Shown here: positions 33,203 to 41,448 of the stretch, one piece after another
How the letters are laid out: every line of letters begins with the position of its first letter
Position numbering within the stretch: position 1 is the stretch's first letter
Origin: an uncultured bacterium
GTDB taxonomy: Bacteria > Verrucomicrobiota > Kiritimatiellia > RFP12 > UBA1067
Length of the DNA stretch: 44,258 nt
Direction: 5' to 3'
NCBI GenBank assembly: GCA_902772905.1
Contig: CACYCL010000164.1
Coordinates: 1 to 44,258, forward strand
Notes under the pieces: generated by a model
Told to the model about the DNA's origin: nothing
Seen by the model: only the letters and a program-made list of their open reading frames with translations
Databases searched by the model: none
Translations under genes and position numbers: made by a program

Positions 33203-35518
33203 CTATGCGAAAAACTCGGCAACGCGCAAAAGCAACTCGTCCCTTTCGGATACGGTTCTCACTGTCGCGGGAATGGATTTTCGGAATGTAGCGCCGTAGT
33301 TCTTAGTCACTATTCGCGGATCGGATATGACTACCACTCCACGATCCGACCTAGTGCGAATCAGCCGCCCAAAACCCTGGCGAAAGCGAACCACCGCCTC
33401 TGGCAGCGCGTAGTCCCGGAAAGAGCTGCCGCCCGAGCGGTCTATCATCTCCGACCTCGCCTCCACAATGGGATCACCGACCTGCGCAAAGGGAAGACGC
33501 GCCAGCACAACGCATGAAAGCGCCTCGCCTGCGACATCCACACCCTCCCAGAAACTCTGCGCCCCGAACACGATTACCGGCCTGTCGCCCATTTCATCGT
33601 CGCATGAACGCCGCAGTTCAGCGGTCATAGACTCACGCGACATGCCCTCGCCCTGCACCAGGAGCCGCATTCCGTCGCCTTCCAGCGCAGGCCTCGCATG
33701 CGCCGCTACGGCATTCATCATCTCATAGCTCGTAAACAGCACAAGCGCGCGCCCGTGCGTAACGGCGAACAGGTCACGCATCAGCGCCGCGAGCGCCTCG
33801 GCGTAGCCAGACGGATTCGCGGACGGATCTGGCAGACAGTCGGGCGCAAGCACAAGCGCCTGGCGGAAGTAGTCGAACGGACTTGCCGCCGTCATCATCC
33901 TGAACCGCTCGTCGCACCCAAGCCTACGAGCCATGTACGCGAAGTCAGAGCCTACCCGCAGTGTAGCCGAGCAAAGCACTACCGAGTCCTTCACGTCGTA
34001 GAACATCCGCTTCAAGTCACCCGCCACCGACAGCGGCGCGGCGACAAGCCGCACATAAGAGGGACGATTCTCGGCGCGTACGCGTTCCGCCCAGTAGGCG
34101 TGAGTGTCCTTCTCTCCGCTTATCACGAAGTTCGCCTCGTTTGCGAAATCCACCAGCGACTCCGCGATCCCGCAGACCTGCGCGGAGAGATCGCCGAGGT
34201 AATTGAGCTCGCCATCTGGCACGGCGCCGTCCAATGTGTCGCGCAAGGAATGCAGAAGGTTGACCATCGACGCAAGGCGGGCCTCCAGCCCCGCCTGCGC
34301 ACGGCGGAGGCGCGTCTCGTCCCATGCGTCCGGCTCGTATGGCTTGAAGAGCCCGTGAAGCGAGAACTCGCGCACCAGCCTATGCCCGTCCACGCCGTGC
34401 ACAATGCGGTAGCGGCACACTCTGCGGTCCTTCGCAGGTCTAAGCAGAAGAGCCGCCACGTCGAAGAGTTCATCCGCTGCGTCTACTATGCCGACGACAA
34501 GCCGCGACGCCTCGCCGAGCGCACGCGCGACAGCCTCTGCCGCCGGGCCACCGGCGAAGGCGCCCTTCTGGAACTGGCGCTCAACGGCCGCCAGCACTCC
34601 TCCCGGACGCGTACGCTTGCCGCGCCCTCGCCTGACAAGGCGGTTCAGTATGCGCGCAAGCGCTGGCATGGAAAGCTCGCAGCCGAGATAGTCCGTCGCA
34701 ATCGACTCCAAGTTGTGCGCTTCGTCCATCACTATGCGTCCATACGCAGGGAGTATGCCGCTGCCGGGCGAAGTTGCCTCGGCAAGAACCAACGCGTGGT
34801 TTACCACTACGAGATGCGCTTCCGACGCGGCCTTGCGGGCCTTGTAGACGAAGCAGCGAGAGTAGTATGGGCATCTCCTTCCGCCACATTCCTCGCCCGG
34901 GCACGTCAGCAGCGAACGCGGCAGCCCTTCGTAGCCGTCGAGGTCGCCGTCTGCCGTGTGCCGAAGCCAGTCTATGAATCTTGGCACCAATGTCTGCTCT
35001 TCTGATGACATTGTCCAGAAGCCAGGCGCGAAGAAGTCGCCGACAGCCCTCAGGCAGAGATAGTTGGCACGCCCCTTGAGAAGCGCGACCCTGAACTTGT
35101 GCGCATCAGCGCCAATGACGGCAAGCGCACGCGGTATGTCGGAACCGATGAGCTGGGACTGAAGATTGCGCGTGGCGGTCGAGACGATCACAGGCGTATC
35201 GTTCGTCCATGCCCACAACATTGACGGCACCAGGTAGGCCAGCGACTTGCCCACGCCCGTCCCAGCTTCTATCATGAGATGCTCGCGCGCATTGAACGCC
35301 GACGCAACGGCGCCGGTCATGTCAATCTGCCCGGGCCGTTCCTCATAGCCTGGAAGCGAGCCGAGAGTGCCGCCTCGCCTAAGGTGCATGCGCACTGCCT
35401 CCACGTCGAGGCGCGAGCAGTCCTCGTGCGCAGGCAGGTGGCGCTGCCGCGAGGGCGGGGATATCTCCGGTATGAAGTCGGCCCAGCCCGGATTGTCTAT
35501 GAACTGCGCAGGAGTCAC
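33203..35518 (-). CDS. dinG: DinG/Rad3-family (XPD-like) Fe-S DNA helicase
   Basis: This 771-residue superfamily-2 helicase unwinds DNA 5' to 3' and is linked to R-loop and replication-stress handling. Walker A EAGTGVGKS (84-92) and the DEAH box (about 263) are intact. An iron-sulfur cysteine set runs through CPGEECGGRRCPYYSRC, and the C-terminal motifs FWEGVDVAG and RFRQGFGRLIRT are present. The GTG start overlaps the HIT stop (GTGA). About 55 residues precede the usual family start, so the N-terminus is extended. It is the last gene of the operon starting at 40282. Confidence 0.93.
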   Translation of the reverse strand: MTPAQFIDNPGWADFIPEISPPSRQRHLPAHEDCSRLDVEAVRMHLRRGGTLGSLPGYEERPGQIDMTGAVASAFNAREHLMIEAGTGVGKSLAYLVPSMLWAWTNDTPVIVSTATRNLQSQLIGSDIPRALAVIGADAHKFRVALLKGRANYLCLRAVGDFFAPGFWTMSSEEQTLVPRFIDWLRHTADGDLDGYEGLPRSLLTCPGEECGGRRCPYYSRCFVYKARKAASEAHLVVVNHALVLAEATSPGSGILPAYGRIVMDEAHNLESIATDYLGCELSMPALARILNRLVRRGRGKRTRPGGVLAAVERQFQKGAFAGGPAAEAVARALGEASRLVVGIVDAADELFDVAALLLRPAKDRRVCRYRIVHGVDGHRLVREFSLHGLFKPYEPDAWDETRLRRAQAGLEARLASMVNLLHSLRDTLDGAVPDGELNYLGDLSAQVCGIAESLVDFANEANFVISGEKDTHAYWAERVRAENRPSYVRLVAAPLSVAGDLKRMFYDVKDSVVLCSATLRVGSDFAYMARRLGCDERFRMMTAASPFDYFRQALVLAPDCLPDPSANPSGYAEALAALMRDLFAVTHGRALVLFTSYEMMNAVAAHARPALEGDGMRLLVQGEGMSRESMTAELRRSCDDEMGDRPVIVFGAQSFWEGVDVAGEALSCVVLARLPFAQVGDPIVEARSEMIDRSGGSSFRDYALPEAVVRFRQGFGRLIRTRSDRGVVVISDPRIVTKNYGATFRKSIPATVRTVSERDELLLRVAEFFA

Positions 35519-35916
35519 ATGCGCAACTCTGCGGCAAGCGCCTCAAGCGCCTTCATGTCGCCCTTCGAGTTTTCGAAGGCAAGCGGGTCGCCGCTCCAGC
35601 GCGGCACTATGTGGAAGTGGATGTGCCGCACCGTCTGACCGGCGGCCTCTCCGTTGTTCTGAAGAATGTTGAAGCCGTCACAGCCGAGTTTGGCCTTTAT
35701 GTGCGCGGCTATCTTCTTGACGCGCACGATCAGCTCGGCGAGCGTGGCGTCGTCAGCTTCAATTAGGTTTGCCGCATGGCCCTTAGGTATGACGAGCGTA
35801 TGGCCCTTGGCAAATGGGTTGATGTCAAGGTACGCAAGAACCAGATCGTCTTCGTACACCTTGAAACTCGGAATCTCGCCAGCGGCGATCGCACAGAATA
35901 TGCAGTCGTTTTTCAT
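35515..35916 (-). CDS. HIT family nucleotide-binding hydrolase
   Basis: The 133-residue cytosolic protein is a standard HIT protein: CIFCAIAAGEIPSFKVYEDD at the start (with CxxC), a GHTLVIPKGH strand, and the histidine triad HIHFHIVP (about 97-104). HINT-type members hydrolyse purine nucleoside phosphoramidates. It begins four bases after the glycosyltransferase fusion stop and its stop overlaps the dinG start. No Shine-Dalgarno is obvious. Confidence 0.95.
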   Translation of the reverse strand: MKNDCIFCAIAAGEIPSFKVYEDDLVLAYLDINPFAKGHTLVIPKGHAANLIEADDATLAELIVRVKKIAAHIKAKLGCDGFNILQNNGEAAGQTVRHIHFHIVPRWSGDPLAFENSKGDMKALEALAAELRM

Positions 35917-35920
35917 GATC

Positions 35921-37936
35921 TTACTTCAATGTGTCTTGTGCATCTGCTGTATCTGCATGTTTTGCCTCCTGAAGCCCTCTCCAATGCGATACCCGTTGCA
36001 CAATGCGCCGTATCGGCGCAAGCGGGATCTCGCACCAGCCATGCGGGCGAACGGAGAGATACGCCCAGTCGCGCAGCGTCTCGTGCCCTGCCGAAAGGAA
36101 TTCATGCAGAATCGACGGCCTGTCTCCGTATATGACGAAGTCTGCAATGCCCTCGCCGTAGAACCGTTTTGCGAGCTGGCGAATGGTGTAGTTGTGGGAA
36201 TGCTCGACATGTGCGTCGGGGCAATATGCTATCTTCACCGGATCTTTCGCCAAGCGAGAATTCTGCCACGCCCACTCGACGTCCTCGGAATACTGGATCT
36301 TCTCGTCAAACGGAGTTTCTAGAAGGTTGCGCTTCCACGTTGCGGAACTGGCCAGGGAGAAGAAAAAGCGCCACGTCGCCTGGACCTTTCCGTCGCCGAA
36401 TGCGCGTTCGTTGTCCTTGCGCACAAGAGACTGGGCATTGGCGCGGGGCAACTGGTTCGCAAACGCGAACACGCGACACGATCCTGAAAGAAGCGGCCTG
36501 ACTAGTTCGGCCAGCCAGCGAGAATCCAGCGGAACGGAGTCGGAGTTGTTGAAAACCACGATGTCCCCCTTCGCCTCACGGACAAGCGCATTCAGCGACT
36601 TTCCAGGCTTGTACGCGCCGGACGGCCGCTCGACAAACCTCACTGGGTACTTCGCCGCCACTTCACGCGTCCGGTCTTTGGAATTGTCGTCGCACACAAT
36701 CACCTCAAATGGAGGCGGCCACTGCGAGAATATCCCAGCGAGCGTTCGCCCTATCAGCACTTCGTCGTTGCACGCCCTAACAAGAACGCTGATGCGCGGC
36801 CATTCCTCCGGCGGCTCGCCCTTCAGTCGCGCAACAAGTTCGCCACGAGCAGTCTCAAGCCTGGACACGAGCGCCGCATGCGCCTTTGCGTGCACGTCAT
36901 CCCATTCGCCGCGATTCCCAAGCGCGGCAATGACATGCTCCGCAACTTTCGCCCAGTCGCAGTCGTACACGCTTCCCTCAACGGTGCGACCGAAGTTGGA
37001 GAGCCAGTTGGCGAGCTTGGAGCCGCGTGCAATTCCAAGGCCTGGAGTGCCAACGTTCGCCGCGAGAATCAACAGGTGAAGACGGCTCGACAGGACAACA
37101 TCGCACTGCGAAGCCGCCTTCATGACCGCCTCTGGCGTAGAACCTGCGATGCACTCGACGCCAAGCCCCTCCATCAGAGCGCGGTCCGTCTTTGGATTCA
37201 TCGGAATGCCGACTACCCCTGCACCAGACGCACGAACGGCGGCGACCATCCTCTTGAGCCCGTCAAGGTCCGCGACCTGCCGTTGCGTCGAAATGCAAAG
37301 GCCGAGAGTGCGAGGGTGCGAGGAAGTGGGCGAACGAGGGAGAGGTGGGACGGGCGACAGCAATATCGCCGTGTCGGCGGCAACCTCTGCATTCTTGAAT
37401 CCCAGCGAGGCGAGCATTGCCGCGCTCTGCGGATCGCGCAGCCAAACGCCTCTGCAACAAGGCATAACCTCGGCAATGCGCCGCGCGAGCCTTGCTCGAA
37501 GCCTGCGCTCGTACCATCCGACAAGCCCGAGGCAGCCCAGCGCAAGGCGTCGCCTGCCACGAGCCCTGAAGAACGCCGGATTCAGCTCGTCGTCCATTCC
37601 GACACCCCATACATAGGTCTGGACACCAGCCTTCTGCGCCGTTTCAAGCAGGTCGAGTGCGACGTGCGGATAGTCTGAAAGCCCTGTTGCACCGCACCAA
37701 ATGTATGCGTCATGGGTGCGAACAACATCCGCAAAGCCGCCGATGTCATATCCAGCGAAACCAAACGGAGGCACAACATCCACATCAAGCAATCCGGCAG
37801 TGGATTCGTCTGCCGTTGCGACTGTCAGCCTCACGCCTGGCAGCGACTCCTTTAGCATCTTCACGACGCCGGCGACAATCGCCTCGTCGCCTATGTTGTC
37901 GCACCCGAGCGGTATGCCTCCGAGAAGTATCCTCAT
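35921..37936 (-). CDS. Polysaccharide pyruvyltransferase-GT2 glycosyltransferase fusion
   Basis: The 671-residue protein joins two polysaccharide enzymes. Residues 1-350 resemble the pyruvyltransferase family (start RILLGGIPLGCDNIGDEAIV, later SSRLHLLILAANVGTP). Residues 375-650 are a family 2 glycosyltransferase (ISVLVRACNDEVLIGRTL, then VIVCDDNSKDRT). Together they could extend a cell-surface glycan and cap it with pyruvate ketal. A low-complexity Pro/Ser linker, PPLPRSPTSSHPR, interrupts the first domain near residue 204. ATG 37936 has GGAGG at good spacing and overlaps the nitroreductase stop (ATGA). Confidence 0.87.
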   Translation of the reverse strand: MRILLGGIPLGCDNIGDEAIVAGVVKMLKESLPGVRLTVATADESTAGLLDVDVVPPFGFAGYDIGGFADVVRTHDAYIWCGATGLSDYPHVALDLLETAQKAGVQTYVWGVGMDDELNPAFFRARGRRRLALGCLGLVGWYERRLRARLARRIAEVMPCCRGVWLRDPQSAAMLASLGFKNAEVAADTAILLSPVPPLPRSPTSSHPRTLGLCISTQRQVADLDGLKRMVAAVRASGAGVVGIPMNPKTDRALMEGLGVECIAGSTPEAVMKAASQCDVVLSSRLHLLILAANVGTPGLGIARGSKLANWLSNFGRTVEGSVYDCDWAKVAEHVIAALGNRGEWDDVHAKAHAALVSRLETARGELVARLKGEPPEEWPRISVLVRACNDEVLIGRTLAGIFSQWPPPFEVIVCDDNSKDRTREVAAKYPVRFVERPSGAYKPGKSLNALVREAKGDIVVFNNSDSVPLDSRWLAELVRPLLSGSCRVFAFANQLPRANAQSLVRKDNERAFGDGKVQATWRFFFSLASSATWKRNLLETPFDEKIQYSEDVEWAWQNSRLAKDPVKIAYCPDAHVEHSHNYTIRQLAKRFYGEGIADFVIYGDRPSILHEFLSAGHETLRDWAYLSVRPHGWCEIPLAPIRRIVQRVSHWRGLQEAKHADTADAQDTLK

Positions 37937-38925
37937 TTCCCGCCTCCATGCCATGCAAGAACATCCGTGGCAGAAAGTCTCGGCGATGCCGCTACGTCAA
38001 ATTCATCTGGGGGCATTCCACAGGCTATAACCTGCACAATCGCCTCATTTGACGGTATGCCGAGGAAGCCATGCACCGCACGGTCGGTCTCTGGCGAAAC
38101 ACTCCAGTGCAGAATGCAGTGCGCGACGCCGAAGTAATGAAGCGCGTAGCACAGGTTCATCACGAATATGCCGCCGTTCACGTAGCAGTCGTGACGCTCC
38201 CAGCCCCAGCGGACTGAAGACAAGTCAGCCGTCACGACCAGAACCTTGTCGGCGTCGGAGCCAAACCCGCGTGTTCCTCCCTGCGCAGCAAAGAGCCTGT
38301 CCCTGAGAATCGGATCATCCAATGCATGTACGCGCGCGTACTGGCGGTTGCAAGCACTCGGCGCAGTGATGGCGAGTGCAACGGCAGACTCTATTGTATC
38401 CCTCGGCACTGGACCGGCGAAGTGGCGGACAACATGCCGCGATGCCGCAAACAACGGGAAAGGCGCATCCCTCGCCGCGAAGAATTCCGCCCTCGAGACA
38501 TGTGGCTCCTTCGCGGCTGGGACGTCTGGGCGCTCGGCAAGAAAAGCGTCAAGCCGAGGCATTGGCTCAGGCCAGTTCCGATGCAGGTCACGATAGGCGC
38601 GCAAGACGCCAACCGCATGCCGCACCTGCGAATCGCCGGCGCCGAACCGCCGCTCGAAGGATTCCACAAGATTCACGAGGTGGACAACGGCCCCCTTGCC
38701 GAAGCCAAGCCGGCGGCGAGGCATGGTAAGCCCCTTTTCGAGGACATGGTAGCCCATCACGATTTCGGCGCGCGCCGCAGACTTGCGGTCGAGATGGAGC
38801 GCGCCAGCGTTGGACATGAATTGCTCTCTGTCATAGCGGAACGCGCGCATCGCCTCGGAACGCACCTTCGCGCGATCCCTGAGCGCTACAAGCTTCCGCT
38901 TGACCTTCTTGAGGTATGTCATCAT
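37933..38925 (-). CDS. Nitroreductase-family protein of a surface-polysaccharide operon
   Basis: The 330-residue protein has a charged N-terminal region (1-150) of unknown fold and a C-terminal nitroreductase-type flavin domain. The start of that domain is SRHVVRHFAGPVPRDTIESAV, followed by ITAPSACNRQ and later CYVNGGIFVMNL. Nitroreductase folds bind FMN and reduce varied substrates. In exopolysaccharide clusters such proteins recur beside pyruvyltransferases, as here, but their reaction is unknown. The ATG overlaps the lipoprotein stop. Confidence 0.82.
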   Translation of the reverse strand: MMTYLKKVKRKLVALRDRAKVRSEAMRAFRYDREQFMSNAGALHLDRKSAARAEIVMGYHVLEKGLTMPRRRLGFGKGAVVHLVNLVESFERRFGAGDSQVRHAVGVLRAYRDLHRNWPEPMPRLDAFLAERPDVPAAKEPHVSRAEFFAARDAPFPLFAASRHVVRHFAGPVPRDTIESAVALAITAPSACNRQYARVHALDDPILRDRLFAAQGGTRGFGSDADKVLVVTADLSSVRWGWERHDCYVNGGIFVMNLCYALHYFGVAHCILHWSVSPETDRAVHGFLGIPSNEAIVQVIACGMPPDEFDVAASPRLSATDVLAWHGGGK

Positions 38926-39482
38926 TGCTCAAGCATTCCCGCAGGCATTTCCCTGCCCCACTGCCTCTTGTACCGCGCTCCGACAGCAAGGTTCCTTATC
39001 TCGCGAACCATGTCTTCTGACACGAAGCCCGGCCTATGCTTTTCGGAATAGAAACCCTTGACAAAACCTTTGTCCGACAGTTCTTCGGCGTTTTCCTCTG
39101 CATAGGCTCTGAGAAGTGCGCCACCTTCGCCCTCGCCGATGAACACAATCGTTCTTTGCTCGTCGCCGTGATACTTGATGTACCAATCCAGCGCATCCTT
39201 GACATCTTTGGCATTAGCTACGAGCGGAGAGAACACGCGGGCAACGCCGCTGAACTTGCCTCTTCCAACGGCATCCCTGGCGTATGACGACATTGAGTGC
39301 AGCTCATCCATGCGAAGATAGAGCGCATCCTGTACGTATATGACGTCAATTGGAGCGGCGAACGTGCGTACGGCATCCTCTCGCAGAAGCCAGTTGTCCA
39401 GATAGTCGTACGGCGACTTGGACCAAAGGCAGCCAGAGACAACCAGACCGCCAAGCAGAAATATGCAAATGTTCTTCATCAT
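38922..39482 (-). CDS. Lipoprotein resembling an inactive DUF3089 hydrolase
   Basis: This 186-residue protein has a lipoprotein signal ending VVSGC (Cys18). The mature part tracks the DUF3089 alpha/beta-hydrolase pattern: PIDVIYVQDAL, then ARVFSPLVANA and IVFIGEGEGGALL. In active members the last segment has GHSQG with the nucleophilic Ser. Here it is GEGEG (116-120), with Gly where Ser should be, and the chain stops early. It is probably a non-catalytic binding protein. It overlaps genes on both sides and lies between the SUMF1-like and nitroreductase genes. Confidence 0.65.
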   Translation of the reverse strand: MMKNICIFLLGGLVVSGCLWSKSPYDYLDNWLLREDAVRTFAAPIDVIYVQDALYLRMDELHSMSSYARDAVGRGKFSGVARVFSPLVANAKDVKDALDWYIKYHGDEQRTIVFIGEGEGGALLRAYAEENAEELSDKGFVKGFYSEKHRPGFVSEDMVREIRNLAVGARYKRQWGREMPAGMLEQ

Positions 39483-40282
39483 TTGGTGGAAACTGTCGCG
39501 GGGAATACGACGGCACTGTCTGAGCAGGCAAGCCGAAAGCCGAAAATGCAGTTGCGCAGATTGGGCTCGCGCTTCAGCCTATATGCGCAGCGGCAGTCGC
39601 TTTCATAGAAGAACCAACACCCGCCGCGCAGTATCTTGAACGACCCAGATGGCGGCCCCTTAGGATCGACTGCGTCGCCTTTTGTCTCGGCAAACCAGTC
39701 GGCGCACCATTCCAGAACATTCCCGTGCATGTCGTAGAAGCCCCACGAGTTTGGCTTGTTGCGCCCTACTTCATGCGTCTGGTATTCACTGTTCGTATCG
39801 TACCACGCCATTTCGGACACAATCCCGCTGCCTGCAAAAGGTGCATCGCTTCCTGCACGGCATGCATACTCCCATTCCGCCTCAGTGGGAAGCCTTGCTA
39901 CGCCACCAAGCACGGTGTTGACCCTCCTCACAAAGGCCTCGCAGTCCAGCCACGAAATATTCTCGACAGGCTTGTTCCCGTCCCTGAACCGTGAATTGTT
40001 GCTGCGCATAACACTTTCCCACTGCACCTGCGTTACTTCATACTTGCCAAGCCAGAAGCCCTTGGTGAGAGACACATTGTGGCGTGCTTCATTTGATATG
40101 CGCCCCACTTCATCGGCAGGGCTGCCCATCTTGAATTTCCCCGGGGCGCACCATATCATCTCCATTTTTGCGCCACCAGGCAACACAATGGTTCGTGTCT
40201 CGCCGCCTTTGCGCTCAACATGCAACGCAGACGCAGGCATTGCCAACACTGCAACGATGAAAAAACACAGCATTCCCTTCAT
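39479..40282 (-). CDS. Secreted SUMF1-fold (FGE-like) protein
   Basis: The 267-residue protein has a signal peptide (about 1-19) and a nearly complete SUMF1 domain: KFKMGSPADE, KYEVTQVQWESVM, LPTEAEWEYACRAG, YDMHGNVLEWC and a final GFRLACSD. Around the active-site cysteines it reads RGGCWFFYESDCRCAYR. The second FGE cysteine (human Cys341) is kept, but Phe stands where Cys336 should be. Formylglycine formation is therefore doubtful, and there is no sulfatase gene nearby. Its -10 ends eight bases before the ATG, so the mRNA should be leaderless. It leads the operon down to dinG. Confidence 0.88.
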   Translation of the reverse strand: MKGMLCFFIVAVLAMPASALHVERKGGETRTIVLPGGAKMEMIWCAPGKFKMGSPADEVGRISNEARHNVSLTKGFWLGKYEVTQVQWESVMRSNNSRFRDGNKPVENISWLDCEAFVRRVNTVLGGVARLPTEAEWEYACRAGSDAPFAGSGIVSEMAWYDTNSEYQTHEVGRNKPNSWGFYDMHGNVLEWCADWFAETKGDAVDPKGPPSGSFKILRGGCWFFYESDCRCAYRLKREPNLRNCIFGFRLACSDSAVVFPATVSTK

Positions 40283-40290
40283 GGCTGCGA

Positions 40291-40299
40291 ATTATAGCA
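40291..40299 (-). promoter_or_regulatory. Extended -10 promoter giving a leaderless SUMF1-like mRNA
   Basis: TGCTATAAT (40291-40299 on the minus strand) is followed by TCGCAGCC and then the ATG at 40282. No credible -35 is present. The start of transcription should fall at or beside the start codon. Confidence 0.6.
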
Positions 40300-40325
40300 T
40301 ATCTCAGGCCAAAATGGTATACGCG

Positions 40326-41399
40326 TCAGCGCTGCACGCGAGCATTGCCAACGTAGACATCCCACACCTGCTTTTCATCCGCCGGCTCTGCGTAATCGTT
40401 GAGAGAACTTGCCGCCATGACACCCGACGCCCAGCCAAACTGCAGGCACTTCCCGGCATCCCAACCTTGGATAACCCCGTAGAGAAGTCCGCCTGTGAAG
40501 CCATCGCCGCCGCCAATGCGATCCAACACATTGATCGTGCGTGGCTCCTCCACGTACCACTTGCCGTCGGAGTAGACGATTGCACCCCAAAGATGCTCTG
40601 ATGCAGAAATGACCTGGCGCAACGTGGTCCCGCACATCTGCGCTTTCGGATACTTTTTCACAACCTGCGCAATCATCTCCTTGAAGCGCTCTATCTTGCC
40701 ATTCAGGTCCTTGCCGCCGGCCTCTGGCCCCTTGAAGCCAAGACAGAGCTGGAAGTCCTCCTCGTTGCCTACGAGAATGTCCGCTACGGAGGCTATCTTG
40801 TGAAATGCCGCCCGCAGCTCCGTCTCGCGTCCCTGCCAGAACGTCGCGCGGTAGTTGAGATCAAAGCTGACGAGAACGCCGTACTTCTTGGCATCCGCAG
40901 CAAGTTTGAGGCAACACTTAGTCGTATCGGGCGACATCGCCGCTATAAGTCCCGAAAGATGAAGAACCTTTACGCCGTCCTTGCCGAAGATGGTCTTCGT
41001 ATCATAGTCCCTGGCGTCAAGCGTACGCCCCACCTCGCCAGCACGATCATTCCATACACGCGGAGCCCTGAGGCCGAAGCCGGAGTCGGCAATGTTGAAC
41101 TGGTGACGATAGCCCCAAGGTCCGCCCTGCGGCACGTCCGGACCGACGTACGCGATGTTGCGAGCCCTGAGCTGCGCCTTTATGAACGCGGCCATGGGCG
41201 AGCCGGCGACAAAACGCGTCATCACCAGGCATTCAGGGCCAAGCGAACTTGTAACGTTCAGGACATTCGTCTCGGCGCTCGTTGCCTGAAGCAGGAAACG
41301 GCTGGAATTATGCACAGCCATGCGGTTCTCTGGCGTAATCCTGAGCCCCATCGAGCTGAGGCATGCCACTGCGTACTTGGCGTTCTTCTTTACTTTCAT
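40326..41399 (-). CDS. PfkB-family sugar kinase (KDG kinase-like)
   Basis: PfkB enzymes phosphorylate sugars and sugar acids with ATP in the cytosol. The 357-residue protein shows SFDLNYRATFWQ (about 183-194), GNEEDFQLCLG and the catalytic loop DRIGGGDGFTGGLLYG near 300 (catalytic Asp in GGGDGF). The pattern is closest to 2-keto-3-deoxygluconate kinases. The neighbouring GntP-type permease for gluconate-like acids fits that role, though the substrate is inferred. The N-terminus lacks the usual early glycine motif. Confidence 0.88.
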   Translation of the reverse strand: MKVKKNAKYAVACLSSMGLRITPENRMAVHNSSRFLLQATSAETNVLNVTSSLGPECLVMTRFVAGSPMAAFIKAQLRARNIAYVGPDVPQGGPWGYRHQFNIADSGFGLRAPRVWNDRAGEVGRTLDARDYDTKTIFGKDGVKVLHLSGLIAAMSPDTTKCCLKLAADAKKYGVLVSFDLNYRATFWQGRETELRAAFHKIASVADILVGNEEDFQLCLGFKGPEAGGKDLNGKIERFKEMIAQVVKKYPKAQMCGTTLRQVISASEHLWGAIVYSDGKWYVEEPRTINVLDRIGGGDGFTGGLLYGVIQGWDAGKCLQFGWASGVMAASSLNDYAEPADEKQVWDVYVGNARVQR

Positions 41400-41436
41400 G
41401 GTTTTCTAACGAGTCTTTGGTTAGGAATACATTTGC

Positions 41437-41445
41437 ATTATATCA
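41437..41445 (-). promoter_or_regulatory. Candidate promoter of the PfkB kinase gene
   Basis: TGATATAAT (41437-41445 on the minus strand) is an extended -10 just below the GntP stop codon. No clear -35 is visible. It leaves a leader of about 30 bases to the PfkB ATG. Confidence 0.4.
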
Positions 41446-41448
41446 TAT

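Noticed and set aside
32268..33299. A 343-codon plus-strand frame crossing the comM promoter.
   Set aside because: It is mostly antisense to comM and runs through the phased CTTAAG array; it has no domain or start signal.
33698..35005. A 435-codon plus-strand frame.
   Set aside because: It is antisense to the intact DinG helicase and has shadow-type composition.
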